Below are positions 35,295 to 43,749 of a DNA stretch of 64,000 bases, one piece after another. Within the stretch, counting starts at the first letter, position 1. Every line of letters begins with the position of its first letter. Origin of the DNA: Streptomyces sp. NBC_01478 (lineage in GTDB: Bacteria > Actinomycetota > Actinomycetes > Streptomycetales > Streptomycetaceae); contig NZ_CP109444.1 of assembly GCF_036227225.1 (NCBI RefSeq), positions 7,049,501 through 7,113,500 of the forward strand, read 5' to 3'. Made by a program: the position numbers and the translations under genes. The notes under the pieces are model-generated. The model saw nothing but the letters and a program-made list of their open reading frames with translations. It had not been told where the DNA came from and did no database searches.

Positions 35295-36911
35295 TTACGT
35301 CGGGTCGAGCCCGTGGCTGCGAAGCCACGGGAGCGGGTCGATCGCCGCCCCGCCCGCGGGCCGTACCTCGAAGTGCAGGTGCGGACCGGTGGAGTTGCCG
35401 GAGTTCCCGGAGTACGCGATCGGGTCGCCGGCCTTCACCGTCGTCCCCGGGGCGACGCGATAGCTGGAGAGGTGGCAGTACCACGTCTCCGTGCCGTCCT
35501 TCTTGGTGAGGATCAGCATGTTGCCGTAGGCGCTGTTCCACTTCGTGCTGACGACGCCGTCGGTCGCGGCCATCACCGTCGTGCCGTACGAGACGGGGAA
35601 GTCGATGCCCGTGTGCACGGACATCCAGTTGACGCCGGCCTGCCCGAAGTAGGCGCTGAGGCCCCTCTGTGTCACCGGCAGCGCGTACTTGGGGCGCAGC
35701 CGTTCCTTGCGGGCCGCCTCGGCCGCCGCCTTCTTCTTCTCGGCTTCCTGCTGGGCCTTGAGGTCGATACGTTCCTGCGTACGGCTGGCCCGGTCGGCGA
35801 AGTCGTCGGCACCGGCCGACAGGCTCTTGATCTGGGCGTCCAGCTTGTTGTTCGCGACGGACGGCTGCACCGTGGTCGCGTCGGAGGCGGACGCCGTCGA
35901 GTCGCTGCCACCGGTCAGCGTGCCGACGGACGCGGCGGCGATACCGGCGACCCCCATCACACACGCGGACGGCACGGCGATGGTCATCAGCGCGGAGCGC
36001 TTCGGGGGCGTACGGCGCCGGGAACGGCTCCCGTTGCGGGACGCGGCGCGCGCGGCGGTCGCCGGGGCCGGGGTGAACTCCTCCTGGTCGTCGAGGAGTT
36101 CGGACTGCGGCGCGGACCCGTCGGGTTCCGGCTCGGCCTCGTCGAGGACGGCCAGCTCACCGGTGGCGGTCAACTCGCCGTCTTCCGGGGCGGGTTCGTC
36201 GTACGTGCCCTCGTGCGTCCCGTCGTACGAACCCTCGTGCGAGCCGTCGTACGTACCCTCATGCGGGCCGTCGTACGACGCCTGCTCGAAGGTGGTCGTC
36301 GCGTCGGCGGGGCTGCCGTCGGCGTTCCACTGCGTGGCGTCGTAGGCGCCGGTGTCGAAGGCCTGCGTGCCCCATTCCCACTGCTGGGTCTGGTCGGCGG
36401 CAGGGGCGGCGGAGTGGGCCGACGCGTCCGGCTGGAGCCAGGCGTTCGCATCCCTCCCCCAGAGGGGGGACCCCCAGCCGCTGATGTCGGGGGCGCCGGT
36501 CTGCGGCGGGATGGCGGAGAGCTGCTGGTAGTCGGCCGACCAGGCGGTGGTCTCGTAGGCGCCCGTGTCGTAGGCGGCGTGGTGCTGGGCCGCGTACGGG
36601 TCGTGGTTCAGGGTGTGTTGAGCACCCGTGGACCAGGCCGAGGAGTCGTAGGCGCCGGTGGCGTGCGACCCGGTGTCGTGGCTGTGGCCGTTGCCCGGCA
36701 TGTCGCCGAAGAGGGGGTCGGTGGCGAAACTCGCGGTGGCCTGGCCGCCGCCCGCGCCCGGGTGGAAATCCGTGGCGGTGTGGTCGCCGTACGTGGTGAA
36801 GTCACCGTACTGGGCGTCCTGTCCGCCGTACGACGCGTAGTGCGCCGAGATGGCATCGGAGGAAGCCGGATCCGGGGTGGTCATGGTCCCCGACGGGTGA
36901 CGATCGTTCAC
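35295..36911 (-). CDS. Membrane-anchored M23 (LytM) peptidase with long cytoplasmic tail
   Basis: 538 aa from GTG 36911; ATG 36884 is also possible. An N-terminal cytoplasmic region of about 280 aa is rich in Tyr/Asp/His/Gly and contains repeats of the type YDGSHEGSYDGTHEGTYD. After a basic patch (SRNGSRSRRRTPPKRS) comes one membrane helix (ALMTIAVPSACVMGVAGIAA), a coiled coil rich in Lys/Ala/Glu, then a LytM peptidase domain with zinc ligands in SVHTGIDFPV and GPHLHFEVRP. The peptidase should act on cell-wall cross-bridges outside. Its stop lies 12 bp from the pcrA stop (convergent). Confidence 0.9.
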   Translation of the reverse strand: MNDRHPSGTMTTPDPASSDAISAHYASYGGQDAQYGDFTTYGDHTATDFHPGAGGGQATASFATDPLFGDMPGNGHSHDTGSHATGAYDSSAWSTGAQHTLNHDPYAAQHHAAYDTGAYETTAWSADYQQLSAIPPQTGAPDISGWGSPLWGRDANAWLQPDASAHSAAPAADQTQQWEWGTQAFDTGAYDATQWNADGSPADATTTFEQASYDGPHEGTYDGSHEGSYDGTHEGTYDEPAPEDGELTATGELAVLDEAEPEPDGSAPQSELLDDQEEFTPAPATAARAASRNGSRSRRRTPPKRSALMTIAVPSACVMGVAGIAAASVGTLTGGSDSTASASDATTVQPSVANNKLDAQIKSLSAGADDFADRASRTQERIDLKAQQEAEKKKAAAEAARKERLRPKYALPVTQRGLSAYFGQAGVNWMSVHTGIDFPVSYGTTVMAATDGVVSTKWNSAYGNMLILTKKDGTETWYCHLSSYRVAPGTTVKAGDPIAYSGNSGNSTGPHLHFEVRPAGGAAIDPLPWLRSHGLDPT

Positions 36912-37249
36912 CAACTTCTCTATTCGCCTCGACAACAGGGGCTGCCAGAGCAGTGCGGTGGACTGTACCCGTCGGTATGAGGGCACGACAATCTTCGTCT
37001 GGTTTCGCGTCCGCCGGAAACGGGCATTCGGCCGTGTTTCGGGGGACGGCGGGCACGGGTTTGGCCTTGCGTTCGAATAGCGTTCGAGGTCGAGGGTTGT
37101 CCATTCGCTGTCGGTGCCCTGTGCGGATGCTTCGAAGGGCACGCTTCGAAGGGCATGGAAATGCTTCCCGCGTCGGGGGCGGGGCGCGTTGACTGGCGAC
37201 GGCCGACGGCATCCGAGCAGACCGCGGCATCCGACGTGGGGAGAGCGTG
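36912..37249. other. Divergent intergenic region with direct repeats
   Basis: 338 bp between the M23 peptidase gene (minus) and the small secreted peptide gene (plus). GCTTCGAAGGGCA occurs twice at 37129-37141 and 37143-37155 (14-bp period), with further TTCGAA/TTCGAG elements at about 37072-37087. Probably holds both promoters; I could not pick -10 boxes with confidence. Confidence 0.5.
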
Positions 37250-37453
37250 ATGAGGGTGTGGAAGCGTGTGGGGATCGCGGTCGTGCTGGCCGCGGCGACC
37301 GTCGGCATCGTGAGCCCGGCGGCATCGGCCGCGCCCGCGCCGTGGGACATCAGTCGCGCGCACCGGCCGACGCCGGCGCAGGGCGCGACGGCGTTCTCGG
37401 TCGGGGATGCCAGCACCGTCAGCGCTCTGTGCGGGAATCCCTGCTACCAGTAG
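37250..37453 (+). CDS. Small secreted peptide with C-terminal CGNPCYQ
   Basis: 67 aa. GGGGAGAG precedes ATG 37250. A clear signal peptide (MRVWKRVGIAVVLAAATVGI, cleavage after ASA or AAPA) leaves a mature peptide of about 37-40 aa ending SALCGNPCYQ, where two cysteines three residues apart could form a disulfide or be modified. No family recognised and no modifying enzyme gene is adjacent. A wall-associated or signalling role is speculation. Confidence 0.7.
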   Translation: MRVWKRVGIAVVLAAATVGIVSPAASAAPAPWDISRAHRPTPAQGATAFSVGDASTVSALCGNPCYQ

Positions 37454-37483
37454 GAGTCGCGCACCGCGGAAGCGCGGCGCCGG

Positions 37484-38350
37484 TCAGGCCACCGTCAGGC
37501 CGCCTCGGTGGGTGGCGGCCGGGGTCTCCGTCCGTGGGGTGTCGAGGGCCTGGCGGATGCCGGTCGCGACGGCGGGGTGGACCGGCAGGGCGAGGTGGCC
37601 GATGCCGCTGACCTGGACGTTCTCGGCGAGTAGGTCGGGGTGGTCGATACAGGCCGTCTCCAGCGGGTCCATCAGGTTGTCGAGGTCGCTCCAGAAGCTG
37701 ACGAAGTGCGTGCGGCAGCCGGGGGCGGGGCGGGTCAGTTCCTCGATCACCGGTGAGCCGGGCCGCATCTGGCGGACGATCGGGTGGGCGCTGGCCAGCG
37801 GGACCACGGCCGTACCGGAGTGCGGGGTGCCGAGCGTCACGAGCGTGCGGACCCGCAGGTCGCCGCCGAGCCGCTGCACGTAGTACCGCGCGATCAGCCC
37901 GCCGAGACTGTGCCCGACGATGTCGACCTCCCTGCTGCCCGTGCGCTCGCAGATCTCCTCGATGTGCCGGCCGAGCAGCTCGGCCGCGGTGCGGATGTCG
38001 CAGGTCAGCGGCGAGTAGTTGAGCGACTCGACCTGCCGGTGGCCGTGCTGGGCCAGGGAACGGCGCAGCAGCACGAAGACCGAGCGGTTGTCGATGAACC
38101 CGTGCAGCAGCACCACCGGGGGCTTCGCCTCGGTCGGCAGGTGGGTCGCGTCCTCGGGCGAGGGCGGCTCGGGCAGGGGCGCCCGGCGTTCCTGGGCCAT
38201 GCCGGAGGGATAGAGGAGGAGGTGGCCCGCGAGGATCACGATCTCCAGAGCGGTCGCTTTCAGGAGAGTCATCGAGAGGCCGGCCAGCCTGCTGGGCAGG
38301 AGGCGCTGACAGAGGGGGAGAAAGGGCAGTGCAGCCCCGGAGACCTTCAT
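37484..38350 (-). CDS. Alpha/beta-hydrolase lipase/esterase
   Basis: 288 aa; AGGAGGT stands six bases before ATG 38350. The N-terminal hydrophobic segment (LLKATALEIVILAGHLLLYP) is a signal anchor. The lipase core has the oxyanion motif VVLLHGFIDNRSVF, nucleophile GHSLGGLIARYYVQRL, and TLGTPHSGTAVVPLA as in Streptomyces triacylglycerol lipases. The catalytic Asp and His (GIGHLALPVHP) are visible. Probably exported or membrane-bound. The substrate is not known. Confidence 0.88.
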   Translation of the reverse strand: MKVSGAALPFLPLCQRLLPSRLAGLSMTLLKATALEIVILAGHLLLYPSGMAQERRAPLPEPPSPEDATHLPTEAKPPVVLLHGFIDNRSVFVLLRRSLAQHGHRQVESLNYSPLTCDIRTAAELLGRHIEEICERTGSREVDIVGHSLGGLIARYYVQRLGGDLRVRTLVTLGTPHSGTAVVPLASAHPIVRQMRPGSPVIEELTRPAPGCRTHFVSFWSDLDNLMDPLETACIDHPDLLAENVQVSGIGHLALPVHPAVATGIRQALDTPRTETPAATHRGGLTVA

Positions 38351-38675
38351 GGCCGACCTCCTGTCGGCACACGGAACGACAGCTCCGTCCCCCGTGTGCC
38401 CTCGTGGGAGGCCACCACGAGGACCATCGACGGTGCGTGAGGGGTGCGCGGGGTAGGTCCTGCGTGCCCTTCGTGCGTGCGCCGATGCGCCGTACCACCG
38501 GGCCGCGCGGCCTGCGGCGCGGTGGTACGGCGACCTCGTTGCGGCTCCCGGTGCGCTTGTTCCCGCTGGAACGCTGCGCGGCGAACGTGTCCCATCGTGT
38601 GATTTCCCCCTCGGTATCCGCCGCGAAACTGCCGGTTGCGGGATGCTGGAGATAACGTTCGTTCACTTCCCGCAC
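38347..38675 (-). pseudogene. Possible frameshifted small gene upstream of the lipase
   Basis: Two minus-strand frames each look protein-like over part of this stretch. The one from GTG 38666/38675 reads [20 protein letters not shown] and continues EITRWDTFAAQ with balanced composition, then turns Arg/Trp-rich. The other frame ends MVLVVASHEGTRGTELSFRV and its stop overlaps the lipase ATG (ATGA). A single one-base shift somewhere in 38440-38530 would join them into a protein of about 105 aa. It may instead be non-coding; ATG 38595 with a GAGGGGGA site would give an Arg-rich 82-aa product. Confidence 0.3.
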
Positions 38676-38736
38676 TGAAGCGGGTACCGCGGTACCCGTG
38701 GGTAGGGATGAACGCAGTCGCTTCATGGAGGCAGTG

Positions 38737-39153
38737 ATGGGTGTGGCAGCCGGTCCGATCCGCGTGGTGGTGGCCAAGCCGGGGCTCGACGGCCATGATC
38801 GCGGAGCCAAGGTGATCGCGCGGGCGCTGCGCGACGCCGGGATGGAGGTCATCTACACCGGCCTGCACCAGACCCCCGAGCAGATCGTCGACACCGCGAT
38901 CCAGGAGGACGCCGACGCGATCGGCCTCTCCATCCTCTCCGGCGCCCACAACACACTCTTCGCCGCGGTGATCGACCTGCTGCGTCAGCGCGAGGCGGCG
39001 GACATCCTGATCTTCGGCGGCGGCATCATCCCCGAGGCGGACATCGCCCCCCTCAAGGAGAAGGGCGTCGCGGAGATCTTCACCCCCGGGGCGACGACAC
39101 AGGCGATCGTGGACTGGGTGCGGGCGAACGTGCGGCAGCCGGCGGGGGCGTAG
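38737..39153 (+). CDS. icmB: Cobalamin-binding small subunit of an acyl-CoA mutase
   Basis: 138 aa from ATG 38737 (GGAGG upstream). A stand-alone B12-binding domain: the DxHxxG-type motif [20 protein letters not shown] supplies the axial histidine, with SxL (LSILSGAH) and GG ([10 protein letters not shown]) motifs completing the fold. Closest in memory to IcmB, the small subunit of isobutyryl-CoA mutase, whose large subunit is encoded elsewhere in Streptomyces. It links valine catabolism and butyryl-CoA pools used by polyketide synthases. The large subunit is absent from this window, as expected. Confidence 0.85.
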   Translation: MGVAAGPIRVVVAKPGLDGHDRGAKVIARALRDAGMEVIYTGLHQTPEQIVDTAIQEDADAIGLSILSGAHNTLFAAVIDLLRQREAADILIFGGGIIPEADIAPLKEKGVAEIFTPGATTQAIVDWVRANVRQPAGA

Positions 39154-39167
39154 GGCCTTCGGCGGAC

Positions 39168-39360
39168 GGGGCTTCGCTTCTTGGCGCCGGTGACTCTTCA
39201 GCCTGGTCTTCGGCGAGTAGGGCTTCGCTTCTCGGCGCGGGCCGACATCATCCAGCCTGTCCGCGGTTCGCTTTTCAGCGCGGGCCGGCATTTTCAGCCC
39301 GTCCGGCGATTGAGGACGAGGCCGCTCAGGCCGAAGGGGGGTTTGGGGGCGCAGCCCCCA
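39168..39360. repeat. Degenerate tandem Streptomyces intergenic repeat
   Basis: Three decaying copies of a roughly 48-bp unit with the core GGGCTTCGCTTCTCGGCGCG ... CAGCCTGTCCG (about 39168, 39218 and 39263), ending in the better preserved CAGCCCGTCCGGCGATTGAG element (39295-39314) and a hairpin TGGGGGC-GCA-GCCCCCA (39344-39360). This repeat family is common between Streptomyces genes and probably acts as the icmB terminator. Confidence 0.7.
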
Positions 39361-39392
39361 AGCTTCTACGGCGCCTCCAACTCCCTCAGCTT

Positions 39393-41003
39393 CTACGACG
39401 ACGGTGCCCCCAACTCCTCCGCCATCGCCGCGCGCAACCGCAACGTAGTAACCAGCCGCTGAAACGCCTCCGCCCAATAGCCCCCGGCTCCGGGCGCCGC
39501 ATCCTCCGACTCGTCCGGCACCGCCAGCAACCCGTCGAGCCGCCTCGCCTCCGCCGGATCGAGACACCGCTCGGCCAGCCCCATCACCCCACTGAAACTC
39601 CATGGATAACTCCCCGCGTCCCGCGCGATGTTGAGCGCGTCCACCACAGCCCGCCCCAGCGGCGCAGCCCACGGCACCGCACACACCCCGAGCAACTGAA
39701 ACGCCTCGGACAGGCCCTGCGCCGCGATGAACCCGGCCACCCACTCGGCCCGTTCGCCCCTGCTCAACGTGCTGAGCAGCTTGGCGCGCTCGGCCAGGGA
39801 CACCGCCCCGGGCCCACCCGCCTCGGGCGCCGACGGCGTCCCCAACAGCGCCCGCGACCACTCGGCGTTCCGCTGCCGCACCGCCGCCCGGCACCACGCG
39901 GCGTGCAGCTCGCTCCGCCAGTCGTCCGCCACCGGAAGCGCCACGATCTCCCCGGCCGTACGTCCGCCGAGCCGCCGCTCCCAGGTCGCGAGCGGAGTCG
40001 CCTCCACCAACTGGCCGAGCCACCACGAGCGTTCACCTCGTCCCGCCGGAGCCTTGGACACCACACCGTCTCGCTCCATGCTCGAGTCGCACTCGTGCGG
40101 CGCCTCCACGACGAGGGCCGGTTCCGCGCGCGTACGGTCGACGGCCACGCAGGCCGACGCCCGGACCGCCATCCGCGCGGCGAGCGCCGAGTCGGGGAGC
40201 GCCGACAGCAACTCGGCCGCCGTGGCCCGGACGTTGCGGCTCCGGTCGGCCAACGTCTGCTCCAGGAACGGCTCGTCCTCGGCCGTGAGACCCGTCCGCA
40301 GCGAGTCGAGGAACATCAGCCGGTCCTCCGCCCGCTCCGTCGCCCAGGTCGTGATGAGCAACTCGCGTGCGGCGGTGGGGCGTTGTGCCCGTATCGCCGC
40401 GAGCAGCGCGACCCGCTCGGCGAACAGCCCCTCCTGCCACAGCAGTTGGACCTGGTCCGGGTCGTCGAGAGCGGGCAGGGCGGTGCCGCCGCCCGGTGTC
40501 GCGCGCAGGGCGAACCGCCAGTCCGGGTTCAACCGGGCCAGCCACAGCGCGCGCGGGCCCGCGAACTCCAGCGCCGCCGGCCGCAGATCCGTACGCCCCC
40601 GGGCCGCGTCCAGCAGCGCGGGCAGCACCGGAACAGGCGCGGCGAACCCGCGCGCGTTGGCCGCCGCGAGCCACTGGGGCAGCAACTCCATGAGATCCGG
40701 CGAGGTGCCCCTGCGGCCCCCACCACCCGCACCGGGACGGTCGGCCAGCAGCATCGCCAGCCTGCGGGCCGCAGCTTCGGGCAGCGCCGGACGAGCGTCG
40801 GGCACGGCCGGCTCCGGACGCTCCGCCGCCCGCGCCGGACACAGCCCCGCCCGCCGCCGTACGGTCTCCACGGCCGCCGCGTCCAGCAGCGCCACGGGGG
40901 CGTCCTGGCCCGGCGCGCACCCCGGAGGCGTACGACGGTCCGTGCCGAGCAGGGCCGTGGTGACGAGCTCTTCCCAGTCGCCCGCGGCAGAGGTGCCGTT
41001 CAT
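39393..41003 (-). CDS. DUF5691 family protein
   Basis: 536 aa, Ala/Arg/Leu-rich, no signal peptide. The pattern WEELVTTALLGTDRRTPPG at the N-terminus and PQWLAAANARGFAAPVPVLP are as I recall the DUF5691 family. Much of the rest looks like HEAT-like helical repeats (for example DRSRNVRATAAELLSALPDS). It follows the SWIM-protein gene on the minus strand after 34 bp and belongs to the module with MoxR, DUF5682 and VWA genes on the plus strand. Molecular function unknown. Confidence 0.75.
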   Translation of the reverse strand: MNGTSAAGDWEELVTTALLGTDRRTPPGCAPGQDAPVALLDAAAVETVRRRAGLCPARAAERPEPAVPDARPALPEAAARRLAMLLADRPGAGGGGRRGTSPDLMELLPQWLAAANARGFAAPVPVLPALLDAARGRTDLRPAALEFAGPRALWLARLNPDWRFALRATPGGGTALPALDDPDQVQLLWQEGLFAERVALLAAIRAQRPTAARELLITTWATERAEDRLMFLDSLRTGLTAEDEPFLEQTLADRSRNVRATAAELLSALPDSALAARMAVRASACVAVDRTRAEPALVVEAPHECDSSMERDGVVSKAPAGRGERSWWLGQLVEATPLATWERRLGGRTAGEIVALPVADDWRSELHAAWCRAAVRQRNAEWSRALLGTPSAPEAGGPGAVSLAERAKLLSTLSRGERAEWVAGFIAAQGLSEAFQLLGVCAVPWAAPLGRAVVDALNIARDAGSYPWSFSGVMGLAERCLDPAEARRLDGLLAVPDESEDAAPGAGGYWAEAFQRLVTTLRLRAAMAEELGAPSS

Positions 41004-41037
41004 GCGAGGTGCCTTTCCGTCGAGTTGGTGGATGCGC

Positions 41038-42396
41038 TCAGCACAGGGACACCGGCTCTCCCGCCCCCTCCGGCCAGGCCGTCAGCGGGGTGAAGCCCCG
41101 GTGGCCCAGCTCCCCGAAGACCTTGACCGGGGCGCCGCCGGAGAGGGCGACCAGACGCCACAGGCCGGGGCGGGAACGGGCGGTCGGGGTGAGGGGGAGC
41201 GCCAAGTCAGCGTCGGCGTCCGCCAGTTGCCACGAGTCGCCGTCCGGGGTGGGGACGACCCGGTCCAGCGTCACCGGGACGGCATCCAGCCACGGGTCGA
41301 GCCGTAGGGCTTCCCCGTAACGGACGGCGGCCCGCGCCGTCGTCACCCCCTGCGGCCGTCCCGTCGTACGCGAGGGCGCCGCGAACTGCTCGCCCAGGGC
41401 CGCCCGGAACTGCCCGGCGCCCGGGAACGCGGACACCTCCGCGTCCAGGGCGAGCCCCATGGGCAGCGCCAACTCCGGGGCACGGCCCGCGGCGCCGTAG
41501 GAGAGGAGAAGGGACGTGCGGCCCGACTCCGTGCCGTACAGCCATATTCTTCGGGTCGTCAGTTTCGGGTCCGCCGTGTCGTACTGGGCGAGGACCAGCC
41601 AGTGGTCGCGCAGGGGCGGGCCGTCCGCCGAGGCGGGCAGGCCGATGCGGGAGCGGACCGTCGCCGCCAGGTCGTCGGGCAGGCGCTCGCGGCGCAGCCA
41701 GGCCCGGTCGAGGAGGTGGAGCAGCGCGCACTCCTCCAGCAGCCGGACCGGCCAGCCCGGCCCCGAGGCCGGGATCGCCCCCAACTCCCGTGCCCGCGCG
41801 GCCAGTCCGGGGGCCTGGGCGTCGACCATGCGGGCCGCGGTCTCCTCCCACACGCCGTACCCCGCCTGCTCCGCCGAGGCCAGGCCGGTGCGCAGCAGGT
41901 CCGTCAGCCGCTGCTCCAACTCGGCCGCGCCCGCGCTGATCCGCTCGGCCCGCCGCTCCGCCCTGCGCCGCGCCGCCTCCGGGTCGGCGGCGGCCGGGGA
42001 ACCGGACGCGTCCCCCGCCCGTTTCTCCTCCGTCCGCTTCCGCCGTCCCGCCAGCCACTCCTCGGCCCAGTCCGGCGCCTGCCCCTGCCCCGCGGGCACC
42101 GAGTCGTCCTCGCCCGCCCACAACAGCAGCAGCCCCAGCGCGTGCTTGCACGGGAACTTGCGGCTCGGACAACTGCACTTGTACGCCGGCCCCGCGGTGT
42201 CCGCGATGTCGACGACCGTCTGATACGGCTTGCTGCCACTGCCCTTGCACAGCCCCCACACCGTCCCCTCGTCAGAACTGCCCGCCTCGGACCACGGCCC
42301 CGCCGCCCCGAGCTTGCTTCCCGCTTTGCGTGACGCTGCGTCAGGCGCCAGTGCCAGCACCTGATCAGCCGTCCAGCGCACCCCCTGCTGAGTCAT
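41038..42396 (-). CDS. SWIM zinc-finger protein (YehQ-like)
   Basis: 452 aa from ATG 42396. The SWIM zinc finger CSCPSRKFPCKHALGLLLLW (CxC...CxH) lies near residue 73; the rest is helical and Ala/Arg-rich. SWIM domains bind DNA or proteins. It is the first gene of a two-gene minus-strand operon with DUF5691, divergent from the MoxR gene 157 bp away. A TACCTT box seven bases before the ATG and absence of a Shine-Dalgarno suggest a leaderless mRNA. Upstream TTG 42426 is a weaker start. Confidence 0.85.
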   Translation of the reverse strand: MTQQGVRWTADQVLALAPDAASRKAGSKLGAAGPWSEAGSSDEGTVWGLCKGSGSKPYQTVVDIADTAGPAYKCSCPSRKFPCKHALGLLLLWAGEDDSVPAGQGQAPDWAEEWLAGRRKRTEEKRAGDASGSPAAADPEAARRRAERRAERISAGAAELEQRLTDLLRTGLASAEQAGYGVWEETAARMVDAQAPGLAARARELGAIPASGPGWPVRLLEECALLHLLDRAWLRRERLPDDLAATVRSRIGLPASADGPPLRDHWLVLAQYDTADPKLTTRRIWLYGTESGRTSLLLSYGAAGRAPELALPMGLALDAEVSAFPGAGQFRAALGEQFAAPSRTTGRPQGVTTARAAVRYGEALRLDPWLDAVPVTLDRVVPTPDGDSWQLADADADLALPLTPTARSRPGLWRLVALSGGAPVKVFGELGHRGFTPLTAWPEGAGEPVSLC

Positions 42397-42403
42397 GTCA
42401 TCG

Positions 42404-42409
42404 AAGGTA
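42404..42409 (-). promoter_or_regulatory. Putative -10 box, leaderless SWIM-gene transcript
   Basis: TACCTT on the minus strand, then seven bases, then ATG 42396. No -35 box recognised. Confidence 0.4.
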
Positions 42410-42552
42410 GATCCCGGCACTGACAATCGGTCGGCGAGCGGGCCGGCGGATGGCGCCGCGAGTGCGTTTCCGCAGGTCAGATCGCATTGTCAGTGGCGTG
42501 GTGCACGGTGGACACCAGATCCGAACCGGCAGAGCTGGAGGGGGCCTCAGCC

Positions 42553-43683
42553 ATGACTGTGTCCACAGAACCCATGAACGCGCAGGCGAGTGAGAAGGCG
42601 CCGGCCGAGGTACTGCGCCCGCACGCCGAGGACGCCTTCGCCGACGAACTCGCCGCGCTGGCGGCGCAGGACGACCGGCCGCGCCCGGTCCGCTGGAAGA
42701 TGTCGCCGTGGGCGGTCGCCACCTATCTGCTGGGCGGCATGCTGCCGGACGGCACGGTGATCACGCCGAAGTACGTCGGCCCGCGCCGCATCGTCGAGGT
42801 CGCCGTCACCACCCTCGCCACCGACCGCGCCCTGCTCCTGCTCGGCGTGCCCGGCACCGCCAAGACCTGGGTCTCCGAGCACCTCGCCGCGGCGGTCAGC
42901 GGCGACTCGACCCTGATCGTGCAGGGCACCGCGGGCACCCCTGAGGAGGCGATCCGCTACGGCTGGAACTACGCGCAACTGCTCGCCAACGGCCCGAGCC
43001 GCGACGCCCTCGTGCCCAGCCCCGTCATGCGGGCCATGGCGGAGGGGATGACCGCGCGGGTCGAGGAATTGACCCGCATTCCGGCCGACGTACAGGACTC
43101 GCTGATCACGATCCTGTCCGAGAAGACGCTGCCGATACCGGAGTTGGGGCAGGAGGTGCAGGCGGTCCGCGGCTTCAACCTGATCGCCACGGCCAACGAC
43201 CGCGACCGCGGGGTCAACGACCTCTCCAGCGCGCTGCGCCGCCGTTTCAACACGGTGGTGCTGCCGCTGCCGGAGAGCGCGGACGCCGAGGTCGACATCG
43301 TCGCGCGCCGCGTCGACCAGATCGGCCGCTCGCTCGATCTGCCGGCGGTGCCCGAGGGCGTCGACGAGATCCGCCGGGTGGTGACCGTCTTCCGCGAACT
43401 GCGCGACGGGATCACGGCGGACGGACGCACGAAGCTCAAGTCGCCCAGCGGCACGCTGTCTACGGCCGAGGCGATCTCCGTCGTCACCAACGGGCTTGCC
43501 CTGGCGGCCCACTTCGGCGACGGACTGCTGCGGCCGAGCGATGTCGCGGCCGGCATCTTCGGCGCCGTCGTCCGCGATCCGGCGGCCGACCGGGTCATCT
43601 GGCAGGAGTACCTGGAGGCGGTCGTCCGGGAGCGCGACGGCTGGAAGGACTTCTACCGGGCCTGCCGGGAGGTGAGCGCGTGA
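42553..43683 (+). CDS. MoxR-family AAA+ ATPase (YehL-like)
   Basis: 376 aa from ATG 42553 (GGAGGGGG upstream). AAA+ core with Walker A LLLGVPGTAKTWVSEHLAAA near residue 98, Walker B/sensor region VQDSLITILSEKTLPIPELG, sensor 1 FNLIATANDRDRGVND, and arginine finger ALRRRFNTVVLPLP. MoxR ATPases act as chaperone-like remodelers, usually with a VWA-domain partner; such a gene lies two genes downstream. First gene of the plus-strand arm of the module. Confidence 0.92.
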   Translation: MTVSTEPMNAQASEKAPAEVLRPHAEDAFADELAALAAQDDRPRPVRWKMSPWAVATYLLGGMLPDGTVITPKYVGPRRIVEVAVTTLATDRALLLLGVPGTAKTWVSEHLAAAVSGDSTLIVQGTAGTPEEAIRYGWNYAQLLANGPSRDALVPSPVMRAMAEGMTARVEELTRIPADVQDSLITILSEKTLPIPELGQEVQAVRGFNLIATANDRDRGVNDLSSALRRRFNTVVLPLPESADAEVDIVARRVDQIGRSLDLPAVPEGVDEIRRVVTVFRELRDGITADGRTKLKSPSGTLSTAEAISVVTNGLALAAHFGDGLLRPSDVAAGIFGAVVRDPAADRVIWQEYLEAVVRERDGWKDFYRACREVSA

Positions 43684-43749
43684 GCGAGTCCAGGGGGCTG
43701 GTCGACGACGACTCCGCTTGGAGTCTGATCCGTGGGCGAGGGGGACGAA

